Notes: generated by a model not told the origin, from the letters alone. A stretch of DNA of 64,000 bases from Kribbella rubisoli (GCF_004217145.1 NZ_SHKR01000015.1:496001-560000), one strand, 5' to 3'. Positions 8,881-17,435 are shown, numbered from the stretch's first letter. A program made the numbers and translations.

Positions 8881-9465
8881 ATGCGCCGCAAGACGTTCGA
8901 TGCGCTGCTCACCTCTGCCGGGTTCGTTCTGGCGATCGTTCTGGTCGCGGCGGGCGGTCTGTTGCTGTGGGCCCATAACTTTGTGGACAACCAGGTCCAG
9001 AGTCAGCTCGCCGCTCAGCAGATCTTCTTCCCGAAGGCCGGCAGCGAGTCCCTCAACGACCCGGCCGTCAAGCCGTACCTGTCGCAGTACGCCGGGCAGC
9101 AGTTGGTGACCGGTGCCCAGGCCGAGGCGTACGCGAACCACTTCATCGCCGTGCACATCAACGAGATGGCCGGTGGCAAGACGTACTCGCAGCTGTCCGC
9201 GGAGTCGCTGGCCAATCCCAACGACGCCAAGCTGGCCGGCCAGGTGCAGACCGTCTTCCGTGGTGAGACGTTGCGCGGCCTGCTGCTCAACGCCTACGCC
9301 TTCGGCAAGATGGGCGAGATCGCTCTGATCGCCGCCATCGCCGCGTTGGCGGCGGCCGGGCTCCTGCTGGTCATGTCGCTCCTTGGCTACGCCCACCTGC
9401 GCCGGGTTCCCGCCGACGCCGAGGTCATGCCGAAACTGACCGCTGCGGTGCCGCACACCGCCTGA
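8881..9465 (+). CDS. Membrane protein of the family often mislabelled LigA
   Basis: A 194-aa protein with one membrane segment at each end (about residues 12-33 and 145-170) and a soluble loop of about 110 residues between them. Actinomycete relatives of this MRRKTFDALLTSAGF-type protein are often annotated as an aromatic ring-opening dioxygenase LigA; nothing in the sequence supports a dioxygenase, so that name should not be carried over. GAAAGGAA precedes the ATG. A strong hairpin follows the stop codon. It stands at the left border of the dormancy-like island, without a clear DevR box. Function unknown. Confidence 0.8.
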   Translation: MRRKTFDALLTSAGFVLAIVLVAAGGLLLWAHNFVDNQVQSQLAAQQIFFPKAGSESLNDPAVKPYLSQYAGQQLVTGAQAEAYANHFIAVHINEMAGGKTYSQLSAESLANPNDAKLAGQVQTVFRGETLRGLLLNAYAFGKMGEIALIAAIAALAAAGLLLVMSLLGYAHLRRVPADAEVMPKLTAAVPHTA

Positions 9466-9476
9466 CCTCGCGATTC

Positions 9477-9511
9477 GGAACCGCCGGCCCGTCGACAGGG
9501 CCGGCGGTTCC
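9477..9511. terminator. Strong hairpin terminator
   Basis: A 14-bp perfect stem (GGAACCGCCGGCCC / GGGCCGGCGGTTCC) around a 7-base loop, 11 bp after the stop codon at 9465. There is no T-tract, as is usual in actinobacteria. Confidence 0.75.
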
Positions 9512-9588
9512 GCCATGTTCCGCTGATGCGCTTCGGACAGCGGTTCGCACGACTGCGACCGGACAGGGCGGGTGGTGGACGGCCCGAC

Positions 9589-9602
9589 AGGGCAGAAGTC
9601 CC
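9589..9602 (-). promoter_or_regulatory. DevR-box-like site
   Basis: Reads GGGACTTCTGCCCT on the minus strand, 93 bp before the DUF1876 gene. One of the weaker matches of the set; it shares GGGACTNNTGCCC with the site at 27271. Confidence 0.4.
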
Positions 9603-9695
9603 CGCCGCGGATGGACCGGATGGCCCTGGCCGGTCGAGGGGGGAGCACAGACGATGGCAGCGAGAGCGGAAACTTCTACGCGGAAGGACAGGACG

Positions 9696-9980
9696 ATGAC
9701 CACGAGGATCACGAGCAGACGCTGGCGCGTCGACATCTTCGTCGACGAGCACGAGGACGAGCACACGACCCACGCCGAGGCTCGCCTGCACACCACCGAC
9801 AAGACTCACCTGATCGGTCGGGGTGCCGCGCACCGGAGCCCGGTCGACAGCGAGATCGCCGAGATCGGCGACGAACTCGCCGTGGCACGCGCCCTGTCGG
9901 ACCTGGCGCACAAGCTGCTGCACGCGGCCGCCTCCGACATCGAAGCGATCACCCATGAGCGCGTCCGCATTCTCAGCTGA
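9696..9980 (+). CDS. DUF1876 family protein
   Basis: A 94-aa protein that matches the DUF1876 family layout: WRVDIFVDEHEDEHTTHAEARLHT (split by strands), a GRG region, and a C-terminal helix with IAEIGDELAVARALSDLAHKLL. The ATG at 9696 is chosen because family members begin just before the WxVDI strand; an upstream in-frame start is less likely. DUF1876 genes are common in actinobacterial stress islands near universal stress genes, as here. A DevR-like site lies 93 bp upstream. Molecular function unknown. Confidence 0.85.
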   Translation: MTTRITSRRWRVDIFVDEHEDEHTTHAEARLHTTDKTHLIGRGAAHRSPVDSEIAEIGDELAVARALSDLAHKLLHAAASDIEAITHERVRILS

Positions 9981-10053
9981 TGGCAATCGTCCCCCCGGAG
10001 TGATCGGAGCTCGAGCCGTACGGCGTACGGGCCGGCGGGACTCTTGAAAGGTT

Positions 10054-10068
10054 GGGACTTTCGGCCCT
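10054..10068 (+). promoter_or_regulatory. DevR/DosR-box-like site (best copy)
   Basis: GGGACTTTCGGCCCT, 41 bp before the start at 10109. It is preceded by TT, matching the TTSGGGACT half of the mycobacterial DosR consensus as I recall it. An identical 15-mer occurs in reverse at 29612. Confidence 0.7.
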
Positions 10069-10108
10069 GGTCCGGGCTCGGGGACATGGGGTGCACTGAA
10101 GGGAGCCG

Positions 10109-10756
10109 ATGGGCAAGGGGGGATCGGCCATGGGATCTCGCGGCTTCTCGTCCGACGGCAACGCGGCGGTGGGCCAGTTCGGCGCGTTCTATCGCGGTGT
10201 GTGGCGGTCATTCTGCGGGGTGTCGTTCCTGCTCGGCGTTCTTGCGGTGTTGTTGCTGTTTCCGCAGGTCCTGGCGCTTGCGTTCCTGACCGGTCTCCTG
10301 GCTGGAGCGACGGCTGCGACCATGTACAGCGCCAGTGATACGGCCCGCTGGACCAGGCGGCAGGTCATGACTGCCGCTGCTGCAGGAGCTGCGGCGATCG
10401 TGCTGGCCGGGGGCCTCGCCGTCGTCCTCGGATCGAGTGTGCTCTGGCTCGTCGCTCTCCTCGGTGCGACTTCGCCGCCTGTCGTCCAGTGGTGCACCGG
10501 GATGCGGGGCCCGGGTACGGCGGCCAGTCGCCGCGACGTACCGGAACGCAGTACAGCGGACCTCTGCCGGCAATGGCGTGAAAGCTACGACGCGCTCCGG
10601 CAAGCGAGGACCGACGCCCAACGCCTCCGCATCGTCGTGGAACGCCAGCGATGCCTGGACGAGCTCGACCGGCGCGATCCCGAGGGACTGCAGGCCTGGT
10701 TGGCCTCCGCCGCCAGCGCTGCCGGCGACCCGACCAGATTCCTCAAGAACCAATAG
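10109..10756 (+). CDS. Hypothetical membrane protein
   Basis: A 215-aa protein with two hydrophobic hairpins (about residues 35-70 and 90-125) and a charged C-terminal half rich in Arg, Asp and Glu that is probably helical and cytoplasmic (YDALRQARTDAQRLRIVVERQ). An ATG at 10130 with GGGGGGA before it is an alternative start. A near-consensus DevR box lies 41 bp upstream, so it is probably a member of the local stress regulon. No family recognised. It converges on the universal stress gene at 10816. Confidence 0.75.
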   Translation: MGKGGSAMGSRGFSSDGNAAVGQFGAFYRGVWRSFCGVSFLLGVLAVLLLFPQVLALAFLTGLLAGATAATMYSASDTARWTRRQVMTAAAAGAAAIVLAGGLAVVLGSSVLWLVALLGATSPPVVQWCTGMRGPGTAASRRDVPERSTADLCRQWRESYDALRQARTDAQRLRIVVERQRCLDELDRRDPEGLQAWLASAASAAGDPTRFLKNQ

Positions 10757-10815
10757 TCCCGGAGGCCTTCGGACCCGGTGGCAGGTGGCCAGGCGTGGCG
10801 GGGTGCGTGGTGATG

Positions 10816-11598
10816 TCAGCCTCCGATGGCAGCCGCGGGAATGATCGCGACGGGGCAGTCGGCGTGGTGAAGGACTGTTTGACTGACGGAGCCGATCAGC
10901 ATGCCGGCGAAGCCGCCGCGGCCGCGGGCGCCGAGGACGATCAGGCTCGCGTCGGTGGCGAGTCGCAGGAGGTGTTCGGCGGGATGGCCCGTGATCTGGA
11001 TCAGTTCTGCCTCGTGGCCACCGCGTGCTTGGACCGCCCGGTGCAGCTCGGCCTCCGTGATCCGGTGCAGCTCGGTTCCTTCGGGCTGGGCCGCGACGAC
11101 GCGTACGGCGAGGTCGTGCCGGCGGGCGTAGTCGAGACCGAAGTCGAGCGCGGTGTCGCTTGCCCGCGAACCGTCGTACCCGATGACGACGCGTACGCCG
11201 GCCAGGCTGCCGAGGTCCGGGCGTACTACGACCACCGGGCACCGCGCGTTCGCTGCGAGGTCGAGGCCCGTGGCCCCGACAAGTCCGCCGATCATCACGC
11301 CGAGACCTCGACTGCCGATCACCACCGCCGCGGCTTCGCCGGAGGCCTTCACCAGGATCACCGACGGGGTGCCCTTCTCGATCCGGGTGTCGGTCGGGAC
11401 AGCAGGTTCTTGCCCACGCGCCAACATGACCGCGTGGTAGACGATGTCGCCTGCTGGGGACACCGAGGCGCCGGGCGTCGCGGCGTACAGCAGCTGAAGT
11501 CCGGTGTGCAGCGAGGCGGCTTCGGCAGCGGCCCATTTGACCGCGACCTCTGCGGCGGGGGAGCCGTCGATGCCCACGACAACAGGTTTGTGACTCAT
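10816..11598 (-). CDS. Universal stress protein, two UspA domains
   Basis: A 260-aa tandem USP. Each half starts with the UspA Asp (VVVGIDGSP and RVVIGYDGS) and ends with the ATP-loop pattern Gx2Gx9G: GSRGLGVMIGGLVGAT in the first, GARGRGGFAGMLIGS in the second, so it probably binds ATP. Its start (GACTCAT on the plus strand) overlaps the stop of the upstream E2-like gene by 4 bases (ATGA), so the two form an operon. An open frame continues upstream, but that part is a shadow of the E2-like gene. Mycobacterial DosR regulons contain many such tandem USPs. Confidence 0.92.
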   Translation of the reverse strand: MSHKPVVVGIDGSPAAEVAVKWAAAEAASLHTGLQLLYAATPGASVSPAGDIVYHAVMLARGQEPAVPTDTRIEKGTPSVILVKASGEAAAVVIGSRGLGVMIGGLVGATGLDLAANARCPVVVVRPDLGSLAGVRVVIGYDGSRASDTALDFGLDYARRHDLAVRVVAAQPEGTELHRITEAELHRAVQARGGHEAELIQITGHPAEHLLRLATDASLIVLGARGRGGFAGMLIGSVSQTVLHHADCPVAIIPAAAIGG

Positions 11599-12389
11599 AC
11601 CGGTTCCTTCTCGGTGAGGTGCGAGCGGATTCCGTCGCCGGCCAGGAGCAGCTCGCGGAGCCGACCGACGAAACGGGCACCTGGAGCGCCGTCGACGACG
11701 TCGTGGTCCAGACTGACGGTCAGCTGGAGAAACTCGCGTTCGACCAGCACGCCTTGGAAGAAGATGGGCCGTCGGGCGATACCGCCGATGACGACACTGA
11801 GGGTGTGCAGCTGAAACCCGATGCCCCACCCGGCGCCAGCGCCGAACATGCCCACCGCCGTCACCCCGATGGTCCCGGCCAGAGCCCGCTGCCGGCGGGG
11901 CAGTCGGTGTACAGCACCGAGCAGCGCCACGCGGACAAAGCCGGGCAGCAGCAGGTATGCATGGACCCACGGCGCCTTCCGAACCGATGAGCTCAGCTGT
12001 GGGTCCGTCTTGACCGCATGGATCTCGTCGTGCAGGTCCTGGACCGTACGGCGCCCCGCGTCCCGAAGGACGTGGGTGAAGGCGAACGGCGAGCCGTCGA
12101 CCTCGACTTCGACGGGGAGGCCGACGTCGACCTGGTTGAAGACCACAATGCGGCCGCGGAGATCGCGGTACGCCTGGACGCTGGGGTCGGCGGCAACCGC
12201 GGTGGCGACGCAATGGATCACGAACGCGGTGAAGAGCTCCTTGGCGTCGTCTCGGCGCAGGGCACCCCGCGCGGACGTGACGTCGACCTCGAACAAGCCG
12301 TGGATGGCATGGCGCCGGCGTGCCGCGCGGCCGGCGTCGATCACCAGCTGCCGGACCCACGGCATCGGTCGTACCTGCATGTCCTGCAC
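11595..12389 (-). CDS. Stand-alone 2-oxoacid dehydrogenase acyltransferase (E2) catalytic domain
   Basis: A 264-aa protein made only of the chloramphenicol-acetyltransferase-like E2 core, with the catalytic HxxxDG motif as HDVVDGAP (near residue 235). It has no lipoyl domain and no E1/E3-binding domain, and no E1 or E3 gene is nearby, so it cannot act as a normal dehydrogenase E2; an acyl transfer with another CoA partner is possible. I chose the GTG at 12389 because AGGAGGTGG stands just upstream; an ATG at 12467 is in frame but lacks such a site. First gene of an operon with the universal stress gene. A DevR-like box lies 82 bp upstream. Confidence 0.78.
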   Translation of the reverse strand: MQDMQVRPMPWVRQLVIDAGRAARRRHAIHGLFEVDVTSARGALRRDDAKELFTAFVIHCVATAVAADPSVQAYRDLRGRIVVFNQVDVGLPVEVEVDGSPFAFTHVLRDAGRRTVQDLHDEIHAVKTDPQLSSSVRKAPWVHAYLLLPGFVRVALLGAVHRLPRRQRALAGTIGVTAVGMFGAGAGWGIGFQLHTLSVVIGGIARRPIFFQGVLVEREFLQLTVSLDHDVVDGAPGARFVGRLRELLLAGDGIRSHLTEKEPV

Positions 12390-12470
12390 GAGCCACCTCC
12401 TGAGCCGGTGTTCTTCGAGCATCGACCCGGCGGATGGCCGTTCGCATCTGCCGATCGGTCCCCGCACTCC

Positions 12471-12485
12471 GGGACCTTGGACCTT
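12471..12485 (+). promoter_or_regulatory. DevR-box-like site in divergent promoter
   Basis: GGGACCTTGGACCTT lies between the divergent E2-like and nitroreductase genes, 82 and 78 bp from their starts. It could serve both. Confidence 0.5.
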
Positions 12486-12562
12486 CAGGGGCGGAAGTGC
12501 GGGGACAGGGACGGGCCTTTCGCCTCTACGGTCATCGGCCAGGGGTGCGGTGCACTGACGGC

Positions 12563-13537
12563 ATGACCACAGATGAGACCACCGGCCTGCCGGAAACGGT
12601 GCGGGACGACTTGCTGCGGGCCGCGGTGGCGGCGCCGTCGATGCATAACACCCAGCCGTGGCGGTTCCGGTTCGTGGAGCGGACGGTCGAGGTGTACAGG
12701 GACCGCGAGCGGGAGCTGCCGGCTGAGGATCCGTCGCGACGGATGCTGTTCATATCGCTGGGTGCCGCGATCTTCAACCTGCGGGTGGCGGCCGCGGCGG
12801 ATGGGATGGGCTCCGAGGTGCGCCACCTGGTCGATCAGCGGCGCCCGGATCTCATCGCCGTCGTAGAGCTGGGAGAGCGGCCGAACGGACAGCTGGCGGC
12901 GCTCGCGCCGTACCTGACCGAGCGCCGGACGAACCGGGAGCCGTTCACGGACGAGCGGTTGCCGGCTCAGCTCCGGACCGAGCTCGACCTGTGCGCTCGG
13001 ATGGAAGGCGCAGTACTGCAATGGCTCGATACATCGGCCCGGCAATGGTGGTTGCGGATGGCAACGAACGAGGCGGTGGCCGCGGACGACGCGTCGTCGG
13101 CGCGGACTGCTGAGCGTAGACGTTGGGTCGGTGGCGATCGGCCGGTCGACGGTGTGCCGTCGAGCGCTCTGGGTTCGCGGGCGGCAGGCGGTGAGTCGGT
13201 GGCGCGGGACATGGCCGCCACGCAGGCCGATGCTGTGCGCCCGGTGGCCGCTTTCGAACGGGAGCCGCAACTCGCGGTCCTCGCGACCCGGTACGACGGG
13301 CCGATCGAGTGGCTGCGAGCCGGGCAGGCGTTGGAGCACGTGCTCCTCGAAGCCACCGCACGAGGGCTGTCCATGTCGTTGCTGAATCAGGCGATCGAGC
13401 ATGAGGAACTGCGGGCGCAGATCAACGATCCGCTCGGCCCGTGGCAGCGTCCGCAGACGGTGATCCGGTTCGGCTACGGTTCCTCGGTCCCGCCGACGCC
13501 TCGCCGAGCCGTCGGGGACGTGCTGATCCGCGATTGA
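12563..13537 (+). CDS. Acg-family nitroreductase-like protein
   Basis: A 324-aa protein of the Acg/Rv2032 type: a fused double nitroreductase fold that in Mycobacterium is one of the strongest DosR targets. The N-terminal AAVAAPSMHNTQPWRFR is the flavin-pocket motif of nitroreductases, and DGVPSSALG plus the C-terminal IRFGYGSSVPPTPRR are typical of the family. Rv2032 keeps FMN but closes the dimer site with a lid, so classic nitroreductase activity is not assured. The ATG at 12563 places the motif at the usual distance; a longer open frame upstream has no ribosome site. A paralogue lies at 26238-27209. Confidence 0.88.
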   Translation: MTTDETTGLPETVRDDLLRAAVAAPSMHNTQPWRFRFVERTVEVYRDRERELPAEDPSRRMLFISLGAAIFNLRVAAAADGMGSEVRHLVDQRRPDLIAVVELGERPNGQLAALAPYLTERRTNREPFTDERLPAQLRTELDLCARMEGAVLQWLDTSARQWWLRMATNEAVAADDASSARTAERRRWVGGDRPVDGVPSSALGSRAAGGESVARDMAATQADAVRPVAAFEREPQLAVLATRYDGPIEWLRAGQALEHVLLEATARGLSMSLLNQAIEHEELRAQINDPLGPWQRPQTVIRFGYGSSVPPTPRRAVGDVLIRD

Positions 13538-13573
13538 CGGGTGGGCTGAGTGGGCCGGGTGGTCCCGCAGGTC

Positions 13574-13588
13574 GGGACCTTGGGCTCT
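13574..13588 (+). promoter_or_regulatory. DevR-box-like site
   Basis: GGGACCTTGGGCTCT, 55 bp before the GAPDH remnant and 226 bp before the PEP-synthase-like gene. Its distance from the intact gene suggests that it originally served the lost GAPDH gene. Confidence 0.5.
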
Positions 13589-13618
13589 GACCGCGGCAGC
13601 CGGTCCGGGTGAGTCTGA

Positions 13619-13774
<156 letters not shown>

Positions 13775-13814
13775 GTTTCAGGGACATCAGGGATTTGAGG
13801 GGAGCGGAGGAACG

Positions 13815-14780
13815 ATGAACAGCGAGTACGCCGTCCGGCTCGACGGTCACGTGGATGCGGCACAGGTAGGCGTGAAGGCTGCCCGGCTGGCCGAACTGGC
13901 CGGTGAGGGCATCCGGGTTCCCGAAGGCTTCGCGGTGACCGCGGACGCTTACGGTGAGTTCGTCCGGGAGGCGCGGCTGGGGCCCGTGATCGCGCGGTCC
14001 GTCCGCAGGTTCCGGGCCGGTCGCGACCTGGTCGTGGCCGCAGCAGAGATCCGCTCCGCTTTCCGCGATGCGTCGCTGCCCGAGACGGTGGTCGACGACA
14101 TCCTGAAGGCCTATCAGGCGCTGGGCGGCGACAGTACCGAGGTCGTCGTTCGTTGCAGCCCGGTGACGTCGGCCGACGCCGTCCGGGACGACGTCTTCCT
14201 GCACCTGACCACCGGGGCCGACGTGATCGCCGCCTGCCGGCGGTGCTTCGCGTCGCTTTTCGGCGCCGTTGCCGTCGGCAACCGTGAGGCCGAGGGCATC
14301 GATCATCTCCGGGTGGTGATGCCGGTGACCGTGCAGCGGATGGTGCGCTCCGATCTCGGGAGCTCAGGCACGGCCCGCGGCGAGAGCACGTTCGTCCGGG
14401 TACGCGCGTCCTGGGGGCTCGGCCAGCCGTCGGCCGCACATGCCGACCTGTACTCCGTCCATCCCGGCGCCCGCCCGATGATCGTCAAGCACCGCGGCGC
14501 CAAGCGGACGAAGACCGTGTACGCCGGTCTCCGCGGAACCCGCACGATCCCGACGACCGCGGCGGAGCGAGCCGGCCTGGTGCTGACCGACGACGATCTC
14601 CGCGAACTCGCTCGGTGGTCGGTCATCGCGGACAAACACTTCCGCCGGCCGACAGCCCTGGAGTGGGCGAAGGACGGATGCTCGGGTGAGCTCGTTGTCG
14701 TCGAGGTCCGTCCGGCAGTCCCGGCGATCGTGACGATCCAGGCTTGTCGTCGTACCGCGCTCGAGGTGCAGTACCGCTGA
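13815..14780 (+). CDS. Lone PEP-synthase/PPDK N-terminal (ATP-binding) domain
   Basis: A 321-aa protein that matches only the nucleotide-binding domain of phosphoenolpyruvate synthase or pyruvate phosphate dikinase: GVKAARLAELAGEGIRVPEGFAVT is split across the first strand-helix units, followed by VVVRCSPVTSAD (usually VRSSA), a CFASLFGAVAV helix and ASWGLGQ. The phosphohistidine swivel domain and the PEP barrel are missing, and several ATP-site positions differ from PpsA, so the full reaction is impossible with this protein alone. GGAGCGGAGGA precedes the ATG. It follows the GAPDH remnant by 40 bp and shares its DevR-like box. A hairpin closes the unit. Confidence 0.8.
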   Translation: MNSEYAVRLDGHVDAAQVGVKAARLAELAGEGIRVPEGFAVTADAYGEFVREARLGPVIARSVRRFRAGRDLVVAAAEIRSAFRDASLPETVVDDILKAYQALGGDSTEVVVRCSPVTSADAVRDDVFLHLTTGADVIAACRRCFASLFGAVAVGNREAEGIDHLRVVMPVTVQRMVRSDLGSSGTARGESTFVRVRASWGLGQPSAAHADLYSVHPGARPMIVKHRGAKRTKTVYAGLRGTRTIPTTAAERAGLVLTDDDLRELARWSVIADKHFRRPTALEWAKDGCSGELVVVEVRPAVPAIVTIQACRRTALEVQYR

Positions 14781-14814
14781 CGTGAGTTCAGCATCGACGC
14801 CCCGCCCGAGAGCC

Positions 14815-14838
14815 AGACCGCCCTGCGCTGGGCGGTCT
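14815..14838. terminator. Bidirectional hairpin terminator
   Basis: A 9-bp stem (AGACCGCCC / GGGCGGTCT) with a 6-base loop, in the 86-bp gap between two convergent genes. Confidence 0.65.
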
Positions 14839-14866
14839 TGCTGCGCCCGCTGTGAGCGCGGTCCTC

Positions 14867-15733
14867 TCAGGAGTCCGGATGGTGTACGACGGCGACCGGG
14901 CTGTGGGAGTGGTACAGCAGGCCGCGGGCCACGGTCCCCATCCGTAGCTCGGAGAACGCCGTACGGCCGAGTCCTCCCACCACCACGAGATCGGCGTCCT
15001 GGGACTCGCGAGCCAGGGCGAGAACCGGGTGATCGGTGATGCTGCGCCAATGGACCGCGACGTCGGGGTACTTCGCGATCCACCCCTCGAGGGTCCGCGC
15101 GAGCAGTTCGTCGGCGGTGTCGCGCCACGGCTCGCGGTCCGGGTCGTCCCAGACGTTGGGGTCCGGGTAGCTCTCCGGGGCCTCGATCGCGTGGACACCG
15201 ACGATCTCGGCACCGGTCGTCGGGGCCAGCTCGAACGCGAATTGGAGCGCGTCCTGACCTTCGACGGATCCGTCGATGCCGACCACGATCCGCCCGCGGG
15301 GCGGGGCCTTGGGGTTCCAGGTATCGGGCACGACGACCAGAGGCACCTTCGTGCTGAGCGCCGTACACACCTGGGAGGTCGAGCCGAGAACGAGTTCGGC
15401 GAAGCCGCCCATGCCGCGGCGCCCGACGACCAGCGCCTGGGACTGCTCGGACTGCTCGAGCAAGATCTGGGCCGGCCGTCCGTGCCGGACTTCGAGCGAC
15501 GCGGATCCGAAGCCGATCAGTTCGAGTTCGTCGAGGGCGTCGTCGAGTACTTCGCTGCCGTCGTCGCGGGTGGCGGGCGGCGCGCCGACGGCTACGTGGC
15601 GGTCCTCGTCCACTACATGCACCGCGTGCAGCGGCGCCGCGTGCAGCAGCGCGTACGACGCTGCCCAGGTCAGCGCGATCAGACCGTCGCGGGATCCGTC
15701 GATCCCCACCAGCACCGGTAGTTGGGTGGGCAT
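14867..15733 (-). CDS. Universal stress protein, two UspA domains
   Basis: A 288-aa tandem USP with VLVGIDGSRDG and RIVVGIDGSVEG opening the two halves. ATP-loop patterns are GRRGMGGFAELVLGST in the first half and GGLGRTAFSELRMGT in the second, both fitting Gx2Gx9G(S/T), so ATP binding is likely in each. AGGAGGTCC precedes the ATG. A good DevR-like box (AGGACCTTCGGCCCT) lies 63 bp upstream. It is the last of three minus-strand genes but has its own promoter region of 117 bp. Confidence 0.92.
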   Translation of the reverse strand: MPTQLPVLVGIDGSRDGLIALTWAASYALLHAAPLHAVHVVDEDRHVAVGAPPATRDDGSEVLDDALDELELIGFGSASLEVRHGRPAQILLEQSEQSQALVVGRRGMGGFAELVLGSTSQVCTALSTKVPLVVVPDTWNPKAPPRGRIVVGIDGSVEGQDALQFAFELAPTTGAEIVGVHAIEAPESYPDPNVWDDPDREPWRDTADELLARTLEGWIAKYPDVAVHWRSITDHPVLALARESQDADLVVVGGLGRTAFSELRMGTVARGLLYHSHSPVAVVHHPDS

Positions 15734-15795
15734 GAGGACCTCCTGGACTCGTACTCCTGGCAGCTCCAGTCAAGCCGTCAGGATGCGGCGTGGGC

Positions 15796-15810
15796 AGGGC
15801 CGAAGGTCCT
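15796..15810 (-). promoter_or_regulatory. DevR-box-like site
   Basis: Reads AGGACCTTCGGCCCT on the minus strand, differing at two positions from the best copies. It lies 63 bp before the USP start at 15733. Confidence 0.65.
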
Positions 15811-15850
15811 GATGAACAGTGCGTTTCGGCCGCTGCTCCCGTCGGCCGGA

Positions 15851-16309
15851 TCAGGCAGATACGAAGGTGATGGGCTGGACAACCTCGATGCGGGTGCCGA
15901 CGTAGTCGCAGGTGGGCAGGTCGTGGTAGACCTCCCAGCTGTCTCCGGTCGCGATCGCGTCGTCGGACGCCAGCCATTTGTCGATGGCTTGGTAGGTCAG
16001 ATCAATCTTCTCGTCCGGAGCGGTGTGCCAGATCGCGACCGCCGGTCCGCCCGGCAGAGTGGACGGCTCGACTGGTCCGCTTTCCGGAATCGGGGCGGCG
16101 ACGGGGAAACCGACCTCCGCCTCGACCGCTCCGTCGGGCAGCTGGTGACACCGGGCGAACGGGAAGCCCGTGGGCGCGATGCCGCGGTGTAGCAGATGCT
16201 CGGCGACGACAGCGCAGGCGGACGGCACCCAGTCCGCCAACTGGCCGCGGACCAACCGGGTCCGGCGGACTGCGGTGGGCTGTTCGGGAAGGGCTCGGAC
16301 TTGGCACAT
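15851..16309 (-). CDS. GyrI-like / effector-binding domain protein
   Basis: A 152-aa single-domain protein of the GyrI-like (AraC effector-binding, SOUL-type) fold: two repeats of about 70 residues with GFPFARCH and AEVGFPV strands and the C-terminal WEVYHDLPTCDYVGTRIEVV signature. There is no DNA-binding domain, so it is a stand-alone small-molecule binding protein. It follows the USP gene upstream by 17 bp and is probably co-transcribed with it. What it binds is unknown. Confidence 0.8.
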   Translation of the reverse strand: MCQVRALPEQPTAVRRTRLVRGQLADWVPSACAVVAEHLLHRGIAPTGFPFARCHQLPDGAVEAEVGFPVAAPIPESGPVEPSTLPGGPAVAIWHTAPDEKIDLTYQAIDKWLASDDAIATGDSWEVYHDLPTCDYVGTRIEVVQPITFVSA

Positions 16310-16326
16310 GGTGGCTCCGCGAGCGC

Positions 16327-17202
16327 TCAGTGAACGACTGCGATGGGTGAATGAACGTGGTGCAGGACGCTTTGGCTCACGGATCCGAGGACCAGGCCGC
16401 TGAATCCGCCGCGGCCACGCGAGCCGACAACGACCAGCTCAGCCGAGGCCGAACGGCGTACGAGTGCCTCGGCCGCCGAGCCCAGGGCGAGTTCGGTCGT
16501 CCACTTGACGTCCGGGTGGTCTGCGGCCGCGCCGGCTACCGACTCGGCGACGAGCAGGCGCGATTCCTCGCGGATCTGTTCCTCGTCGAACTGCAGCATC
16601 GAGGCACCGTCGGCATAGGTCAGGAACGGACTTGTCCACGCATGGATCGCAACGACCTGTGCGTGTAACGACTCGGCCTGGTCGAAGGCGAAGTCGATGG
16701 CCTTCGCCGAGGCCTTGGAGCCGTCGACACCGACGATGACGGTCGGTCCCGCGTCTCCGTGCGGCTGCTCGTCGTGCGGGATCACCACGACAGGGCAGTC
16801 GGCGTGCGCGGTGACCTGGACCGCAACCGAGCCGACGAGCAGTCCGCTCCAGCCGCCGAGTCCACGCGATCCGAGGACCACGAGCCTGGCGTCCCGAGCC
16901 GCGTCGACCAGCGTCTTCGCGGCGGAGCCGCCGACGAGGCTGGTCTCGACCCGCAGACCCGGGTGCTGCTCACGGACGCCGGCGGCGACCTCGTCCAGAC
17001 CCTTCTGGCGGGAAGCTCGCACCGCCTCGAGCGGGACCACCTTTCCTGGGGACGGCCGGGTGAGGATCACGATCTCGAAGGCCTCGACGATCTGCAGTGG
17101 TGCCATCGCACGGTCGGCCGCGGCGGCGGCCCATTTCAGGGCTGCGATGCTGCCTGGTGAGCCGTCGTACCCGATCACGATCGGGGTGGGCTGTGTCGAC
17201 AT
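16327..17202 (-). CDS. Universal stress protein, two UspA domains
   Basis: A 291-aa tandem USP. The halves open with IVIGYDGSPGS and VIVGVDGSKAS; ATP-loop motifs are GSRGLGGWSGLLVGS and GSRGRGGFSGLVLGS, both intact. CCAAGGAGGTCAATGTC gives a strong ribosome site before the ATG. First gene of the two-gene unit with the GyrI-like gene. The 233-bp gap to the divergent DoxX-like gene holds only weak DevR-like candidates (17314-17328 and 17338-17352). Confidence 0.92.
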   Translation of the reverse strand: MSTQPTPIVIGYDGSPGSIAALKWAAAAADRAMAPLQIVEAFEIVILTRPSPGKVVPLEAVRASRQKGLDEVAAGVREQHPGLRVETSLVGGSAAKTLVDAARDARLVVLGSRGLGGWSGLLVGSVAVQVTAHADCPVVVIPHDEQPHGDAGPTVIVGVDGSKASAKAIDFAFDQAESLHAQVVAIHAWTSPFLTYADGASMLQFDEEQIREESRLLVAESVAGAAADHPDVKWTTELALGSAAEALVRRSASAELVVVGSRGRGGFSGLVLGSVSQSVLHHVHSPIAVVH

Positions 17203-17435
17203 GACATTGACCTCCTTGGGTGTTCAGAACCATCGGTCGAGGGAATCACCGGCCATGGGCACCTCCCGGGACAGTCATGGCATCCAGCCTCGCCCCGGCG
17301 GCACGCCGCGGACAGCGGCATACGTCCCGGGACAGAGGGGTCGTTCGGCTCCCGGGAAAGAGGTGACAAGGGCTCTGACCGTTGGCGACGTGAGATCGCA
17401 GGATCGAGGTGTCGGAATAGTGAAAGGACGACACC

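Noticed and set aside
8881-9465. Aromatic ring-opening dioxygenase LigA
   Set aside because: That database-style label does not fit: two terminal membrane helices, no LigA metal-binding motif.
9610-9626. GGACCGG...GGCCCT near 9612 as a further DevR box
   Set aside because: The half-sites are one base too far apart compared with the better copies.
12390-12467. N-terminal extension of the E2-like protein to an ATG at 12467
   Set aside because: It would lack a ribosome site, while GTG 12389 has AGGAGGTGG; the extension also nears the DevR-like box and promoter.
17314-17352. Two weak DevR-like candidates between the USP and DoxX-like genes
   Set aside because: Only about 10 of 15 positions agree; too weak to annotate without a scored matrix.
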